Of a stretch of DNA of 64,000 nt, positions 53,595 to 63,517 are shown in pieces. The notes under the pieces are model-generated. The model was given only the letters and a program-made list of their open reading frames with translations. It had not been told where the DNA came from and ran no database searches. Position 1 is the first letter of the stretch; each line of letters starts with the position of its first letter. Position numbers and translations under genes: made by a program. Source of the DNA: Sciscionella marina DSM 45152 (lineage in GTDB: Bacteria > Actinomycetota > Actinomycetes > Mycobacteriales > Pseudonocardiaceae); contig NZ_KB905387.1 of the NCBI RefSeq assembly GCF_000379465.1, forward strand, positions 191 through 64,190, given 5' to 3'.

Positions 53595-53890
53595 GACGAT
53601 CTGTCGTTGCAGTACTAAGGAGAACCGGGAACTCGAGCAGCCAACGAGATCCCGAAGTTGGCGTCCGCTTTTGCGTGGACACTCGACCCGCGACAGCATT
53701 GATCGTTTCGTTCATCGATGAATACCGCCGGGTCTACGGCGCTCGTGTCGATCCGCCGTGCTTTCTGCGAGCACGGAATCCGGATCGCGCCCCGGACCTA
53801 TCGCAAGCCCGTCACCGGCCACCTTCGGACCGGGACATCGCCGACGCGTATCCGGAGAATGTCCTGCGGGACGCGCAAGGATGTCCGTGG
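53595..53890 (+). pseudogene. IS3-family transposase remnant
   Basis: Pieces of an IS3 element appear in shifting frames: KENRELEQ and ASAFAWTLDPRQH (end of orfA), then LIVSFIDEYRRVYG, RAFCEHGIRIAPRTYRKPVTG and RPPSDRDIADAYPENVLRD (start of orfB). No frame is intact. Ends and repeats are not identifiable. It closes a 1.2 kb patch of insertion debris next to the sugar operon. Confidence 0.6.
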
Positions 53891-53955
53891 CGATTCGTGG
53901 GGCCGGAAGATGACCCGCTGGCTGCGTCACCAGGGAGCGTAAATGTCACGGCCCG

Positions 53956-55398
53956 TCACGCGAGGTCGGCGCGAAGATCGTCGAGTGCGGCCGTGACACC
54001 ACGGCGCTCGATGGTGCGCAATTGCGCGCGCAGCGGCAGCAGGAATCGCCGATCGTGCACCAGTTCGCGGTGCGTCCGCTGGGTGGCGAGCATGTCGAGC
54101 ACGCGCTCGGAAGCTACCCGTTCACGGTTGTCGGCAAGCACGTCGGCGAGCGGATCGGTGACGGTCAGCGGCGTGCCGCTGTCCGAGGTGGCGGTGGCGG
54201 CGAAGGTCAACCAGGCCGCGACGACGGTGATCGCGCGAATCGGCTCAACGCCCAGCGCGAGGCATTCGCCGATGGTGTCGAAAAGGCGGATGGGGATCTT
54301 CCGGGAGCCATCGCGGGAGATCTGCTCCACCGTGTGCCGCAGTGCCGGGTTGGCGAATCGGGTCAGCACGGACTCCAGGTAGTCTGTTCCGCCGATTTCC
54401 TTACCGTACTTGACGTTCAGCGCCGGAATGACTTCGGTCTCGGCCATCGCCCTGACGAATTCGTCGAGCCGGACGTCGGCGGTGGCGGCGGCGATGGTCG
54501 GGTGATCGCACAGGGAACCCAGGTACGCCAACGCCGAATGGGTTCCGTTGAGCAGCCGTAACTTCTGTTGCTCCGCCGGCTCGACGTCGGCCGTGAACTG
54601 CACGCCTGCCGTTTCCCAGCGCGGTCGTCCCGCCGGGAACTCGTCGGTGAGCACCCACTGGCGGTACGGCTCGGTGACGACGGCGGCCAGGTCCTCCAAC
54701 CCGAGTCTGGCCGAGACCATGGCCAGATCGGCTTGCGTGGTCGCCGGGGTGATGCGATCGACCACCGAGGCGGGAAACGTTACGGACTCAGCGAGATAGC
54801 TAATCAGCGCGCGAGCCCGTCCGGGTTCCAGCCCCCGCGCGAAGGAGTGCAGCGCGGTGGGCAGCACCCGGTCCGCGTTCCTGAGGTTGTCGCAGGCGAG
54901 CATCGTCAGCGGCTCGGCGTGCGCGTCGAGCCTGCTCAGCAGACCGTCGGTGAGTCGGCCGAGCATATCCTGATCGGCGTATCCGTGCTCGGTGACCGTC
55001 AGTGTCACGATCCGCGTTGTCCTGGCGGCGATGGCGGAGGCGATGGAACCGGGCCGGGCCCGCTCCGCCGCGGTCACCGAAATCGCGCCGACGACTCCGG
55101 TTCGCGCGCGGTGGCCGTCCATTTCGGTGACGCTGTAGTAACCATCCTGCGCTTCGAGGCGCTCGGCGATCCCGGTCGAGCGCGGGCTGATCGCGAAGAT
55201 GCTCCAGCGGTCGTCTCCGTCGTCCGACAACGCTCGTTCGGTGTACCCGGCCTGGTGTGCACGATGAAAGGCACCCGGTCCGATGTGGACGATCCCCGGC
55301 GCGACACCGGAGCGCGGCCTCGGCTGCCCCACTGCGGCGGGCAGCCGTTCGAGCGCGTGTGCCGAGAGCGATGTGGGCACGTGTGCCTCACCAGTCAT
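53956..55398 (-). CDS. Mannitol dehydrogenase-family oxidoreductase (fructuronate/mannitol type)
   Basis: The 480-residue protein is a long-chain polyol/uronate dehydrogenase: N-terminal NAD-binding segment [20 protein letters not shown], then [36 protein letters not shown] and the catalytic Lys region [30 protein letters not shown]. It interconverts D-mannonate/D-fructuronate or mannitol/fructose. Pairing with a mannonate dehydratase gene (11-base overlap) favours the fructuronate reductase role. ATG 55398 fits; a GTG/ATG slightly upstream lies inside the neighbour. Confidence 0.82.
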   Translation of the reverse strand: MTGEAHVPTSLSAHALERLPAAVGQPRPRSGVAPGIVHIGPGAFHRAHQAGYTERALSDDGDDRWSIFAISPRSTGIAERLEAQDGYYSVTEMDGHRARTGVVGAISVTAAERARPGSIASAIAARTTRIVTLTVTEHGYADQDMLGRLTDGLLSRLDAHAEPLTMLACDNLRNADRVLPTALHSFARGLEPGRARALISYLAESVTFPASVVDRITPATTQADLAMVSARLGLEDLAAVVTEPYRQWVLTDEFPAGRPRWETAGVQFTADVEPAEQQKLRLLNGTHSALAYLGSLCDHPTIAAATADVRLDEFVRAMAETEVIPALNVKYGKEIGGTDYLESVLTRFANPALRHTVEQISRDGSRKIPIRLFDTIGECLALGVEPIRAITVVAAWLTFAATATSDSGTPLTVTDPLADVLADNRERVASERVLDMLATQRTHRELVHDRRFLLPLRAQLRTIERRGVTAALDDLRADLA

Positions 55399-56602
55399 GC
55401 ATGGTCCCATCGCGCAACCGGTTGATCGGCAACGACCTCGGCTCGTACGGATACCGCGCCGCCGCGTCCTCGTCGATCTCGACGCCGAGCCCCGGACGAT
55501 CTCCCGGCTTCAGATATCCGTCCTCGAAACGGTAATGGGTCATGAACACCTCCTCGGCGGGGCTGAGGTGGCCCATGTATTCCTGGATACCGAAGTTGGG
55601 CACGGCGATGTCGAGCTGCAATGCGGAGGCGAGCGACACCGGGGACAGGTCGCCGGCGCCGTGCGAGCCGGTCCGTACCCCGTACAGCGCGGCGAGGTCG
55701 AAAATCCGGCGCAGGTGGGTGATTCCGCCCGCGTGCGATACCGAACAACGGATGTAGTCCACCAGCCTGCGGGAGATCAGCTCGTGACAGTCCCAGATCG
55801 AGTTGAAGATCTCTCCGACGGCCAGCGGGGTCACGGTGTGGCTGCGCACCAACTCGAACGCCCGCTGGTCCTCCGCCGGTGTGGCGTCCTCGATCCAGAA
55901 CAGGTCGAACGGTTCGAGCGACTTGCCCAGTTTCGCGGCTTCGCGCGGGGTGAGTCGGTGGTGAACGTCGTGGAGCAGGTGGAAATCATAGCCGTACGTC
56001 TCGCGGACCGCGGCCATCATCTCGGGGGCGAAGCGCAGATAGGCCGCCGTGTCCCAGACGTTCTCGGTCGGATAGCGCCCGTCCGCGGGTTCGTAGGTGT
56101 GCCCCGTGCCGTCGTGATGAATGCCGTAGGTGCTGTCCAGGCCGGGAATCGCCGCCTGAACCCTGACCGCTCGGTACCCTGCCCCCAGGTAGTGGCCCAC
56201 ATCGCGCAGCAGGTCGTCGAGAGTCCGGCCGCTCGCGTGCCCGTAGACGAGCACGCCGTCGCGGACCGCTCCCCCGAGCAGCTCGTGGACGGGGCGTTCT
56301 GTTGCCTTGCCGAGGATGTCCCACAGCGCGCAGTCGACGGCTGCGATGGCGGTCATCGTGACCGGCCCACGCCGCCAGTACGCGCCTTTGTAGAGATATT
56401 CCCAAAGATCGGTGATGCGGGAGGCATCCTTACCGATCAACTGCGGACAGACGTGATCGCGCAGATAGGACACCACCGAGAGCTCGCGGCCATTGAGGGT
56501 CGCGTCGCCGAGCCCGGTGACCCCCGTGTCGCTGGTGATTCGCAGGGTGACGTAATTGCGGCCGGGACTGGTCACGATGACCTCGGCCTTGTCGATTTTC
56601 AT
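55388..56602 (-). CDS. D-mannonate dehydratase-family enolase (ManD/RspA)
   Basis: The 404-residue protein is an enolase-superfamily sugar acid dehydratase. It starts [18 protein letters not shown] and has [23 protein letters not shown], the metal-site and base motifs [31 protein letters not shown] and [11 protein letters not shown], all typical of ManD. The length equals the family norm. It removes water from D-mannonate to give 2-keto-3-deoxygluconate. The ATG overlaps the nagA stop (ATGA at 56599-56602). Some ManD homologues have low activity or act on gluconate, so the natural substrate is likely but not certain. Confidence 0.85.
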   Translation of the reverse strand: MKIDKAEVIVTSPGRNYVTLRITSDTGVTGLGDATLNGRELSVVSYLRDHVCPQLIGKDASRITDLWEYLYKGAYWRRGPVTMTAIAAVDCALWDILGKATERPVHELLGGAVRDGVLVYGHASGRTLDDLLRDVGHYLGAGYRAVRVQAAIPGLDSTYGIHHDGTGHTYEPADGRYPTENVWDTAAYLRFAPEMMAAVRETYGYDFHLLHDVHHRLTPREAAKLGKSLEPFDLFWIEDATPAEDQRAFELVRSHTVTPLAVGEIFNSIWDCHELISRRLVDYIRCSVSHAGGITHLRRIFDLAALYGVRTGSHGAGDLSPVSLASALQLDIAVPNFGIQEYMGHLSPAEEVFMTHYRFEDGYLKPGDRPGLGVEIDEDAAARYPYEPRSLPINRLRDGTMHDW

Positions 56603-57765
56603 CGGTGTTCTCCTCGGCTGGAGGCAGCGGTCAGTACCCGGTCGATGTCCAGCGCATGGTCGCCGCGGCGCCAGCGGAAGCGGATCAGGTCGGCGGCCGC
56701 GCCCGGACAGAGCACACCACGCGCGGGCCCCCGGCTCGGACGGAGCAAGCGGGCCGGACGGGAGGTGGCCAGTGCGACCGATTCGGCGAGGGTGATCCCG
56801 GCCAGCGCGATCGCTTCGGCCACTCCGTCGGCGAGGCTGCGGGCCGCCCCGGCGAGAAACGGAGTGCCCAGCCGGGACAGCCTGCCGTCCGCACGCAACT
56901 CGACCCGTCCGCCTATCGAAGTTTCGTAGGTGCCCGGTGACATCCCGGCCAGTGCCACCGCGTCGGAGACCAGGAATGACCTCTCCACACCCTTCGCGCG
57001 CAGCATCGCCGTGAACACGGCGGCGGGCAGGTGATGACCGTCCGCGATGAACCCCGCCGTGAGACGGTCCTGCGCCAACTGCGCCCACAGGTAGTTCGAC
57101 AACCGGGGCAACATCTCGTGTGAGGCGTTGCCGAGGTGCGTGGACACGCCCGCTCCGGCGTCCACCGCGGCATCGATGGCGAGGTGGTCACAGTGGGTGT
57201 GGCCGATGGCGACCTGGACCCCCTTGCCGCGAAGCGCTTCGATATAGGCGAGGGATTCCGGGTAGTGCGGCGATAGCGTCACCATTCCGACAAGGCCGTC
57301 GCACGCCTGCTGCCACCGCAGAAACTCCGGCAACGACGGCGGCCGGATCCACTGACGCTCATGTGCCCCGCGCGGGCCGTCCTCCTCCGAAATGTGCGGA
57401 CCCTCCATGTGCACCTGAGCGATGGCGTGGCGCGCGACCGGGCTCGCCGCACGCGCCTGCGCGATCGCGCGCAACGAACGAAGAGTCTGCTCCTCGGAGG
57501 CGGTGACCACGGTCGGCGCGAACGTGGTGACCCCGGCCGCGCGCAGCGATCCGGTCATCGCCAGCACCGTCTCGGCGTCCACGTCGCGGGCGTTGACGTC
57601 GTGGCCCGCATAGCCGTTGACCTGGAGATCGACCAATCCGGGAGTAAGCCAACAGTCTTCGTCACCATCGTGGTCGTACTCGACCGATTCGATGACACCC
57701 TCGGCGAAGCGGACGCGCACCGCTCGTCCCGATTCCGGTTCCAGTCCGCTGATCTCCGTGCTCAT
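56599..57765 (-). CDS. nagA: N-acetylglucosamine-6-phosphate deacetylase
   Basis: The 388-residue amidohydrolase has [13 protein letters not shown] (the Q-x-N variant of the HxH site), the metal ligand Glu in VHMEGPHIS, His in [25 protein letters not shown] and catalytic Asp in [12 protein letters not shown]. It deacetylates GlcNAc-6-phosphate to glucosamine-6-phosphate and acetate, feeding NagB encoded about 4 kb to the right. ATG 57765 has GGAGGCAGG immediately ahead. It is first in the leftward operon and is preceded by the 57831 palindrome. Confidence 0.88.
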   Translation of the reverse strand: MSTEISGLEPESGRAVRVRFAEGVIESVEYDHDGDEDCWLTPGLVDLQVNGYAGHDVNARDVDAETVLAMTGSLRAAGVTTFAPTVVTASEEQTLRSLRAIAQARAASPVARHAIAQVHMEGPHISEEDGPRGAHERQWIRPPSLPEFLRWQQACDGLVGMVTLSPHYPESLAYIEALRGKGVQVAIGHTHCDHLAIDAAVDAGAGVSTHLGNASHEMLPRLSNYLWAQLAQDRLTAGFIADGHHLPAAVFTAMLRAKGVERSFLVSDAVALAGMSPGTYETSIGGRVELRADGRLSRLGTPFLAGAARSLADGVAEAIALAGITLAESVALATSRPARLLRPSRGPARGVLCPGAAADLIRFRWRRGDHALDIDRVLTAASSRGEHR

Positions 57766-57821
57766 CCTGCCTCCCGGAGAGATCGGTGATACGGACGACG
57801 TCCGCCCGCGCACGTGGCCAC

Positions 57822-57850
57822 ACGATGACATGAAAAGCTTTTCAATGCAA
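57822..57850 (-). promoter_or_regulatory. LacI-type operator within the nagA promoter
   Basis: TGAAAAGCTTTTCA at 57831-57844 is a perfect 14-bp palindrome of LacI type. On the minus strand it sits between a TTGCAT (-35-like, 57850-57845) and CATCGT (-10-like, 57827-57822) with 17-base spacing, so repressor binding would block polymerase. Confidence 0.65.
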
Positions 57851-57892
57851 TGCACGCCGTCCCCGAGTTCCTCGGGCGTGACAGGGCTCTCC

Positions 57893-58900
57893 TCAGGCCG
57901 GGCGCGGTGCCGCGTGGCCTCGCGGGCGACGTCGAACCGCCGGGCCGGTGGAGTCGCGGATCACCAGATTTCCCTGGTAGGACTGCTGACGAACCTCGGT
58001 TGCGCCCCCGAGCAGCACCTCGACCGCCGCGCGGCCGAGCCGTGCACAGGGTGCCTTGACCGTGGTCAGCGCCGGACGCGCCATCCCCACCGGCAACACG
58101 TCGTCGCAGCCGATCACCGAGACCTGCCCCGGTACATCGATCCCGAGCTCGTGCAGCCGGGACAGCACACCCAGCGCCATCTGATCGTCGAACGCGATCA
58201 CCGCGCTCGCTCCGGAGGCGAGCACCTCGTCCGCGGCGACCGTTCCCGCGTCGTAACTCGGTGAGAAGGGGCCGCGCACCTCGACACGGAGCCCGAGCCG
58301 ATCCGCCTGTCTGCGAAGAAAGGACATCCGCCGCTCGTTGGACCAGGACGTGGCCGGTCCGGAAAGGTAGTCGAACCGGGAATGCCCCAGCTCGGCCAAG
58401 TGCTCCACGGCTTCCAACATGCCCGGTCCCGTATCGACGACCACCGAGGGAAGCTGCGGCTTCTCGCCGTTGACCAGCACGACAGCGCACTGCGCCGCCA
58501 GCTCCGCGACCTCGTCATCGCGGAGTTCGGTTGCGCACAGCACCAGCCCGTCGACCTGCTTGGCCATCTCCCTGGCGACCGTGAGCTCGCGCCGCGGATC
58601 CAGTTCGGTGGTGGCAAGAAAGACCGAGAGATCGGCGGCAGCCGCGCGATCGGTCGCCCCCTTGACCACCGGGGGATAAAACGGGTTCACGATGTCCGGA
58701 AGCAGGATTCCGATGTTGCCGGTTTTCCCGGTCACCAAGCCCTTTGCCGCCCGGTTCGGGGTGTAACCCAGCCGCTCGGCCGCGGCCAGCACCGCGCCGC
58801 GTGTGCGCTCGCTGAGCAGATCCGGCTTGCCGAACGCGCGGGAAACCGTGGCCGGTGACACCCCGGCCAGCTTCGCCACCTCGATGATCGTCGCGGCCAT
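57893..58900 (-). CDS. LacI-family repressor of the amino-sugar locus
   Basis: The 335-residue protein has the LacI helix-turn-helix (TIIEVAKLAGVSPATVSRAF), hinge region RLGYTPNRAAKGL and a periplasmic-binding-protein-like core (GILLPDIVNPFYPPVVKGA, VLVNGEKPQLPSVVVD, VIAFDDQMALGVLSRLHELG, VSVIGCDDVLP). It lies between two divergent operons and similar palindromes precede both, so it is the likely repressor, released by a sugar or sugar phosphate of the pathway. Confidence 0.9.
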   Translation of the reverse strand: MAATIIEVAKLAGVSPATVSRAFGKPDLLSERTRGAVLAAAERLGYTPNRAAKGLVTGKTGNIGILLPDIVNPFYPPVVKGATDRAAAADLSVFLATTELDPRRELTVAREMAKQVDGLVLCATELRDDEVAELAAQCAVVLVNGEKPQLPSVVVDTGPGMLEAVEHLAELGHSRFDYLSGPATSWSNERRMSFLRRQADRLGLRVEVRGPFSPSYDAGTVAADEVLASGASAVIAFDDQMALGVLSRLHELGIDVPGQVSVIGCDDVLPVGMARPALTTVKAPCARLGRAAVEVLLGGATEVRQQSYQGNLVIRDSTGPAVRRRPRGHAAPRPA

Positions 58901-58997
58901 GACGCTCGTCCCGTTCTCTCCGTCTACCTATGCCGCACCACCTTACGGGCGGTGTGCGCGGGATGAGTCCAGCGGAGCGAACCTCGGAATTCGGCGC

Positions 58998-59035
58998 TTG
59001 ACTTTGGCGAAACCCGTATGCAAACCTTTTCAATG
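58998..59035 (+). promoter_or_regulatory. Promoter and LacI-like operator upstream of the symporter gene
   Basis: TTGACT at 58998-59003 is a good -35 box. TGCAAACCTTTTCAATG at 59019-59035 is a degenerate copy of the 57831 palindrome (shared TTTTCAATG half). The -10 box is unclear. The rest of 58901-59171 shows no gene. Confidence 0.55.
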
Positions 59036-59171
59036 CTGCCGCACCGCCTCGTACACCTGGCGTTCGCGGCATCCGCACCCCGCCGGTTCGACGCGCGGAG
59101 CAGCCCGGCCCCTCATCCCGTTGCCACCGCGAACCGGTCACCATCTGCCCGATCCCGCCGGGAAACCGATC

Positions 59172-60701
59172 ATGGAGTGGAAAATGGTCATCGCCGACTG
59201 GTCCGTCCTGACCGTTTATTTCGGTGTCATGCTGGTCATCGGTTGGTGGTCGCGCCGTCGCGTGCATTCGGCGGAGGACTTCTTCACTGCCGGCGGCGCG
59301 ATGCCGTGGTGGCTTTCGGGCATCTCCCACCACATGTCGGGTTACTCATCAGCGGTGTTCGTCGCCTACGCCGGCCTCGCCTACACCACCGGTTTCGCGG
59401 TCTACGTGTGGTGGGCGCTGAGCATCACCTTCGCCTGCGCGATCGGGGCGTTCGTTTTCGCGCCGCGCTGGCCGCGGATCCGCCAACGGCTCGGCGTCAT
59501 CTCACCGCTCGAGTACCTGACGATCCGGTACAATCTGCCTGCCCAACAGATTCTGGCCTGGTCGGGCGCGGCATTGAAGGTCTTCGACGTCGCCGCGAAA
59601 TGGGCCGCCAGCTCGGTACTGCTCAACGCATTCACCGGAATCTCCGTTCCGGCGGGCATTCTGCTCGTCGGCGGGGTCACGCTGATCTACTCGACGGTGG
59701 GCGGGCTCTGGGCGGACGCGTTGACCGACTTCGGGCAGTTCGTGATTCAACTGATCGCCGCACTCGCCATGCTGGTGGCGGTGTTGGACGAACTCGGCGG
59801 GCTCTCGGCGGTGAGTACCGTCTGGGACCGGCTGCCACCTACGCACTCCGCGCCCTTCGCCGGGAGCCTGACCGCCCCGTTCTTCCTCGCCTACTGCCTG
59901 ATCAATCTCCTGTCCTACAACGGGGGAACCTGGAATCTCGCGCAGCGCTTCATCGCCGCGCCCACCTCGTCAGCCGCCCGCAAGTCGATGGTGCTTTCCG
60001 GAGTGCTCTACCTGGTGTGGCCGCTGGTGCTGTTCTTCCCGATGTGGGCGGCGCCGGTCCTGCTCCCCGGTCTGGACAAGCCGGAGCAGTCCTACGCACA
60101 ACTGGTCACCCACTTGCTGCCGCCGGGGCTCGTCGGTCTGGTGCTCGCCGGTATGTTCGCCCACACCATGGCGATGAGTTCCTCGGATGCGAACGCGATC
60201 TCCTCGGTGGTCGTTCGCGACATCGTTCCCGCGTTGCGTGGTTCCCGCGGCCGGCTCGTCGGGCGGACAGAACTGCTCGCGGGGCGCGCGGCGACGTTCC
60301 TGTTCATCGCCGCTTCGCTGGCCATCGCGCTGTCGGCGGGTTCGTTCGGCGGCGTACTCGGCCTGCTGGTGCTGTGGTTCGGCGCGCTGGTCGGCCCCAT
60401 CGCGGTGCCCATGCTGCTCGGTATGCTCCCCCTGTTCCGCAGGTGCGGTCCCGCGGCGGCGCTGGTGTCGTGGACCGCCGGGATCGTGGTGTTCGCACTC
60501 ACCAGGTATGCCTTCGCCGATGCACTCGCCGCACTGTCGAAGGGAACCGCCCAGTCGATCACCGTGGCGGGCCCGGTCGTCGCTTCGGTACTCGTCTACT
60601 GCGCATGTGGGTGGTTGTTTCCCTGGCGGGACAACGATTCCGATGAACTGGTCGATGCCATCCGCGCAGATTCTCCCGTCACGGCGGTGGTGTCACGATG
60701 A
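59172..60701 (+). CDS. Sodium:solute symporter (SSS family)
   Basis: The 509-residue membrane protein has about 13 helices. The SSS hallmark is RRRVHSAEDFFTAGGAMPWW after helix 1, and GYSSAVFVAYAGLAY, LYLVWPLVLFF and AMSSSDANAISSVVVRDI carry the family's sodium-site regions. Substrate is probably an amino sugar, sialic acid-like or uronate sugar, judged from the operon. ATG 59172 is chosen; ATG 59184 has a slightly better ribosome site (GGAGTGGAA). Its last four bases overlap the AGE gene (ATGA). Confidence 0.85.
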   Translation: MEWKMVIADWSVLTVYFGVMLVIGWWSRRRVHSAEDFFTAGGAMPWWLSGISHHMSGYSSAVFVAYAGLAYTTGFAVYVWWALSITFACAIGAFVFAPRWPRIRQRLGVISPLEYLTIRYNLPAQQILAWSGAALKVFDVAAKWAASSVLLNAFTGISVPAGILLVGGVTLIYSTVGGLWADALTDFGQFVIQLIAALAMLVAVLDELGGLSAVSTVWDRLPPTHSAPFAGSLTAPFFLAYCLINLLSYNGGTWNLAQRFIAAPTSSAARKSMVLSGVLYLVWPLVLFFPMWAAPVLLPGLDKPEQSYAQLVTHLLPPGLVGLVLAGMFAHTMAMSSSDANAISSVVVRDIVPALRGSRGRLVGRTELLAGRAATFLFIAASLAIALSAGSFGGVLGLLVLWFGALVGPIAVPMLLGMLPLFRRCGPAAALVSWTAGIVVFALTRYAFADALAALSKGTAQSITVAGPVVASVLVYCACGWLFPWRDNDSDELVDAIRADSPVTAVVSR

Positions 60702-61945
60702 CGCCACGTGCCCGCGCCCTGCTTGAGACGAGCATTCTCCCGTGGTGGGAGGACAACGGCGCCGACGACGAACTCGGCGGGGTACGCACCTGCTTCTCCA
60801 ACGACGGGACGCTTCTCACCACCGACAAGTACACCTGGTCGCAAGGGCGGTGGGCATGGCTGTGCGCCCACATCGCCCGTGACGGCCGCGCGGGGATGCT
60901 CAGCCTCGATCCGGAGCCGTGGGCTCGGCGCTCTCGCGCCACCAGTAGGTTCCTCGTCGAGCATGTGCTGCTCGACGGTCCGGTGACTGCGTTTCGTGCG
61001 GCGGCGGACGGATCCGCTCCCACGGGTGCGGGCAGCAGCGTCCTGGCGGACTTGTTCGCGGCGCTCGGGCTGATCGGCGGCGCCGCCGTGGCGGAAGGGC
61101 AGTCGGAGCGCGCCCTGTGGACGGATACGGCGACGGCACTGCTGTGTCACGCCGAGCGGCGGATCGTCGACCGGGTCGCCCCTTCCGAGCCATACCCTGT
61201 TCGTCCCGGCTTCGCCGCCGCAGCCCCGCTGATGCTGTTGCTCAACGTCGGGACCGAACTCCACGAGATCACCGGATGCCGCGACAGTGCTGCCGTCGTC
61301 GACAGGGCGCTGACCGGATTTCTCGGCGACGCACAGCACACGGGCCTGTGGCAACGCGATCGTTGGTGGGAGCTACGGCCCGACCGGGCCGAGGACCGTG
61401 ACACCCTGCTCGCCCGGCACGTCACTCCAGGGCACCTGCTCGAAGCGCTCTGGATGGCCGTGCACGCGGCGCGAGCGCGGGGGGACCGGGCACTGCCCGA
61501 GTGGCTCCCGGATCTGGCGGTGCGATGCCTGGAACTCGGCTGGGACAACTCGTACGGCGGAGTGTTCCGCTACGTCGACGGCCACCCCGCGCGCACCCCG
61601 CACCGTCCGGTCGGCCGTCTTTTCGGCGACGATCATTACGAAACGCTGGTTCAGCAGTCCTGGGACGTCAAGCTGTGGTGGGTGCACGTCGAGGCCCTCT
61701 ACGCCACGCGGCTACTCGCGCTGTGTTCCGGGCGCCGTGACCTGGCCGAGTGGTACCGGCGTATTCGCGACTACACCCTCGCGACCTTTCCCAGCCCGGA
61801 TGGGCAGGAGTGGCTTCAGGTCCGGGATCGACAAGGGCTTCCGCTGGATCAGGTGGTCGCACTTCCGGTCAAGGATCCGTTCCACATCGCACGAGCACTG
61901 CTGTTACTCAACCGTATCGACGCACACCTCAAGGAAACCGGATGA
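60698..61945 (+). CDS. AGE-family N-acylglucosamine 2-epimerase-like enzyme
   Basis: The 415-residue protein has the (alpha/alpha)6 barrel marks of the AGE family: FFSNDG-like GGVRTCFSNDGTLLTTDKYTW split at residues 27-46, QGRWAWLCAH, VTPGHLLEALWMAV with the catalytic His, DNSYGGVFRYVDG and a second His region VQQSWDVKLWWVHVEALYA. It epimerises GlcNAc/ManNAc or isomerises mannose/fructose-type sugars. With NagA and NagB next door, GlcNAc/ManNAc interconversion is the natural guess. It overlaps nagB by four bases. Confidence 0.82.
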   Translation: MTPRARALLETSILPWWEDNGADDELGGVRTCFSNDGTLLTTDKYTWSQGRWAWLCAHIARDGRAGMLSLDPEPWARRSRATSRFLVEHVLLDGPVTAFRAAADGSAPTGAGSSVLADLFAALGLIGGAAVAEGQSERALWTDTATALLCHAERRIVDRVAPSEPYPVRPGFAAAAPLMLLLNVGTELHEITGCRDSAAVVDRALTGFLGDAQHTGLWQRDRWWELRPDRAEDRDTLLARHVTPGHLLEALWMAVHAARARGDRALPEWLPDLAVRCLELGWDNSYGGVFRYVDGHPARTPHRPVGRLFGDDHYETLVQQSWDVKLWWVHVEALYATRLLALCSGRRDLAEWYRRIRDYTLATFPSPDGQEWLQVRDRQGLPLDQVVALPVKDPFHIARALLLLNRIDAHLKETG

Positions 61946-62724
61946 ACTCGTTCACCATCGACGACAGCGCTCTCGAAACCACGGTGTGCACCACCGCGGC
62001 CGAAGCGGGCTCGGCGGCAGGAACGAAGGCTGCACATCTGCTCCGCCACCTGCTCGGCACCCAACCGGTCGCCCGCGTCGCCTTCGCGGCGGCCCCGTCG
62101 CAGGACTTCTGCCTCCGGCAACTGCGCACCACCGAGGGAATCGACTGGGACCGCGTCGTCGCGTTCCAGCTCGACGACTACGTCGGCCTCCGCCCTGGGG
62201 CTCCGGGAACGTTCGCCGAGTACCTCGACAACCACCTGTTCGGCTTCGTGCGCCCTGGCACGGTGCACCGGATGCGGCTCGACGGCGACCCACGCTCCGG
62301 AGAACGGCACTACGCGGACCTCGTCGCCGAACGGCCTCTCGATCTCGTCCTGCTGGGCATCGGGGAAAACGGCCATCTCGCGTTCAACGATCCCCCGCAT
62401 GCCCAGCGACACGATCCGCAACCGACCCGCCTGGTCACCCTCGACGAGACCTCCCGAGTACAGCAGGTCAACGACGGCTGTTTCCCGACCCTCGAAAGCG
62501 TTCCGCCCGAGGCGTTGACCTTGACCCTGCCGAGCCTGCTGTCCGCGCGTTCGCTGGTCTGCACGGTCGTGGGCGAACGGAAGAAACCCGCCATCGAGCG
62601 AACGCTGTTCGGCCCGATCTCCACCGAATGCCCGGCTTCCTACCTACGCGAGCACCCCGCAGCCCACCTCTATCTCGACGCCGGATCCGCGCCATCGGAT
62701 CACCCACCGTCCACAGTGGACTAA
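61942..62724 (+). CDS. nagB: Glucosamine-6-phosphate deaminase-family protein
   Basis: The 260-residue protein has the catalytic Asp in VVAFQLDDYVGL and the GIGENGHLAFNDPP motif with its His, then RVQQVNDGCF and the C-terminal ALTLTLPSLLSAR. These match NagB, which turns glucosamine-6-phosphate into fructose-6-phosphate and ammonia. The ATG overlaps the AGE stop (ATGA). It ends the rightward operon. Related 6-phosphogluconolactonase-fold proteins lack the GENGHLAFND string, so the call is firm. Confidence 0.88.
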   Translation: MNSFTIDDSALETTVCTTAAEAGSAAGTKAAHLLRHLLGTQPVARVAFAAAPSQDFCLRQLRTTEGIDWDRVVAFQLDDYVGLRPGAPGTFAEYLDNHLFGFVRPGTVHRMRLDGDPRSGERHYADLVAERPLDLVLLGIGENGHLAFNDPPHAQRHDPQPTRLVTLDETSRVQQVNDGCFPTLESVPPEALTLTLPSLLSARSLVCTVVGERKKPAIERTLFGPISTECPASYLREHPAAHLYLDAGSAPSDHPPSTVD

Positions 62725-62779
62725 TTTCTGCGCGGATGTATCCTGTTCTTGTGCTCGATCACCGCACCGCGCGGTCAAC

Positions 62780-63517
62780 GTCGCACTCGTCGCCACGGAT
62801 GGTATCTGCGCACGAGTAAGTCGCCTCTGTGCGAACGAGCAGCGGTGGAAGATGGGCAGGCAGGGCCCGATCTTGCCGCGGGTCGCGCGGACGACTTCGA
62901 CGGGGAAGCGGGTACGTCGCCGCAGATCGCCGCCCCAGTCGTCGGTGCGCCGATTGGTTTCCTTCCACAAGAAGGCGTCGATGAGGTAATCGTGTCCGGC
63001 GTGGCTCGCCACGCCTCGAACCCGATGCCGACGGCATGGCGAGCCGCACGCGCGTAAGCGCCGATGACTTCCTGAATGCCCCGCTCGGTCGTCGCCGCGG
63101 TCGGAACACTCGCCCGTGCGAGGTAGTCCTCGGGGTACCCGGTGCGCCCCACCTGGCCCGACAGGCCGGACGGCCGCATCGGCACGAGTGCCGAGTCGAC
63201 AGGTGCCATTGCCCCCCACAACGGCCCGACGTGCCACAGCTGCGGGATGACCCGGCCGGCGGCATGAACCTCGTCGGCGACGGTGCGCCAGCCGGCCAAT
63301 GCCCTGTCATCGTGCAGGCGCGGTAGGGACGGACTGTCTGCCGCGGTCGGGTGGTCGATCGCGGCCCTCCCGGTGACGATCAGACCAGTGCCGCGCGCCG
63401 CCTGTAGCAGGCAGCAACATCCGCGCCGGGCGAGTGCTCCCTGGCCATCGGGGACACGACGATTCGATTCGGCAACTGCCGTGAGCGGATTCCCTGCGGC
63501 GTGAACAGGGTGCTCAC
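62780..63517 (-). pseudogene. Old Yellow Enzyme-family NADH:flavin oxidoreductase, frameshifted and truncated
   Basis: From GTG 63517 the frame reads VSTLFTPQGIRSRQLPNRIV and VSPMAREHSPGADVAACYRRRA, a typical OYE start. It shifts near 63400 to GTGLIVTGRAAIDHP and IPQLWHVGPLWGAM, then near 63020 to GHDYLIDAFLWKETNRRTDDWGGDL. It dies out near 62800 with the C-terminal third missing. The GTG overlaps the stop of the SnoaL-like gene (GTGA), so both were once one operon. Confidence 0.72.
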
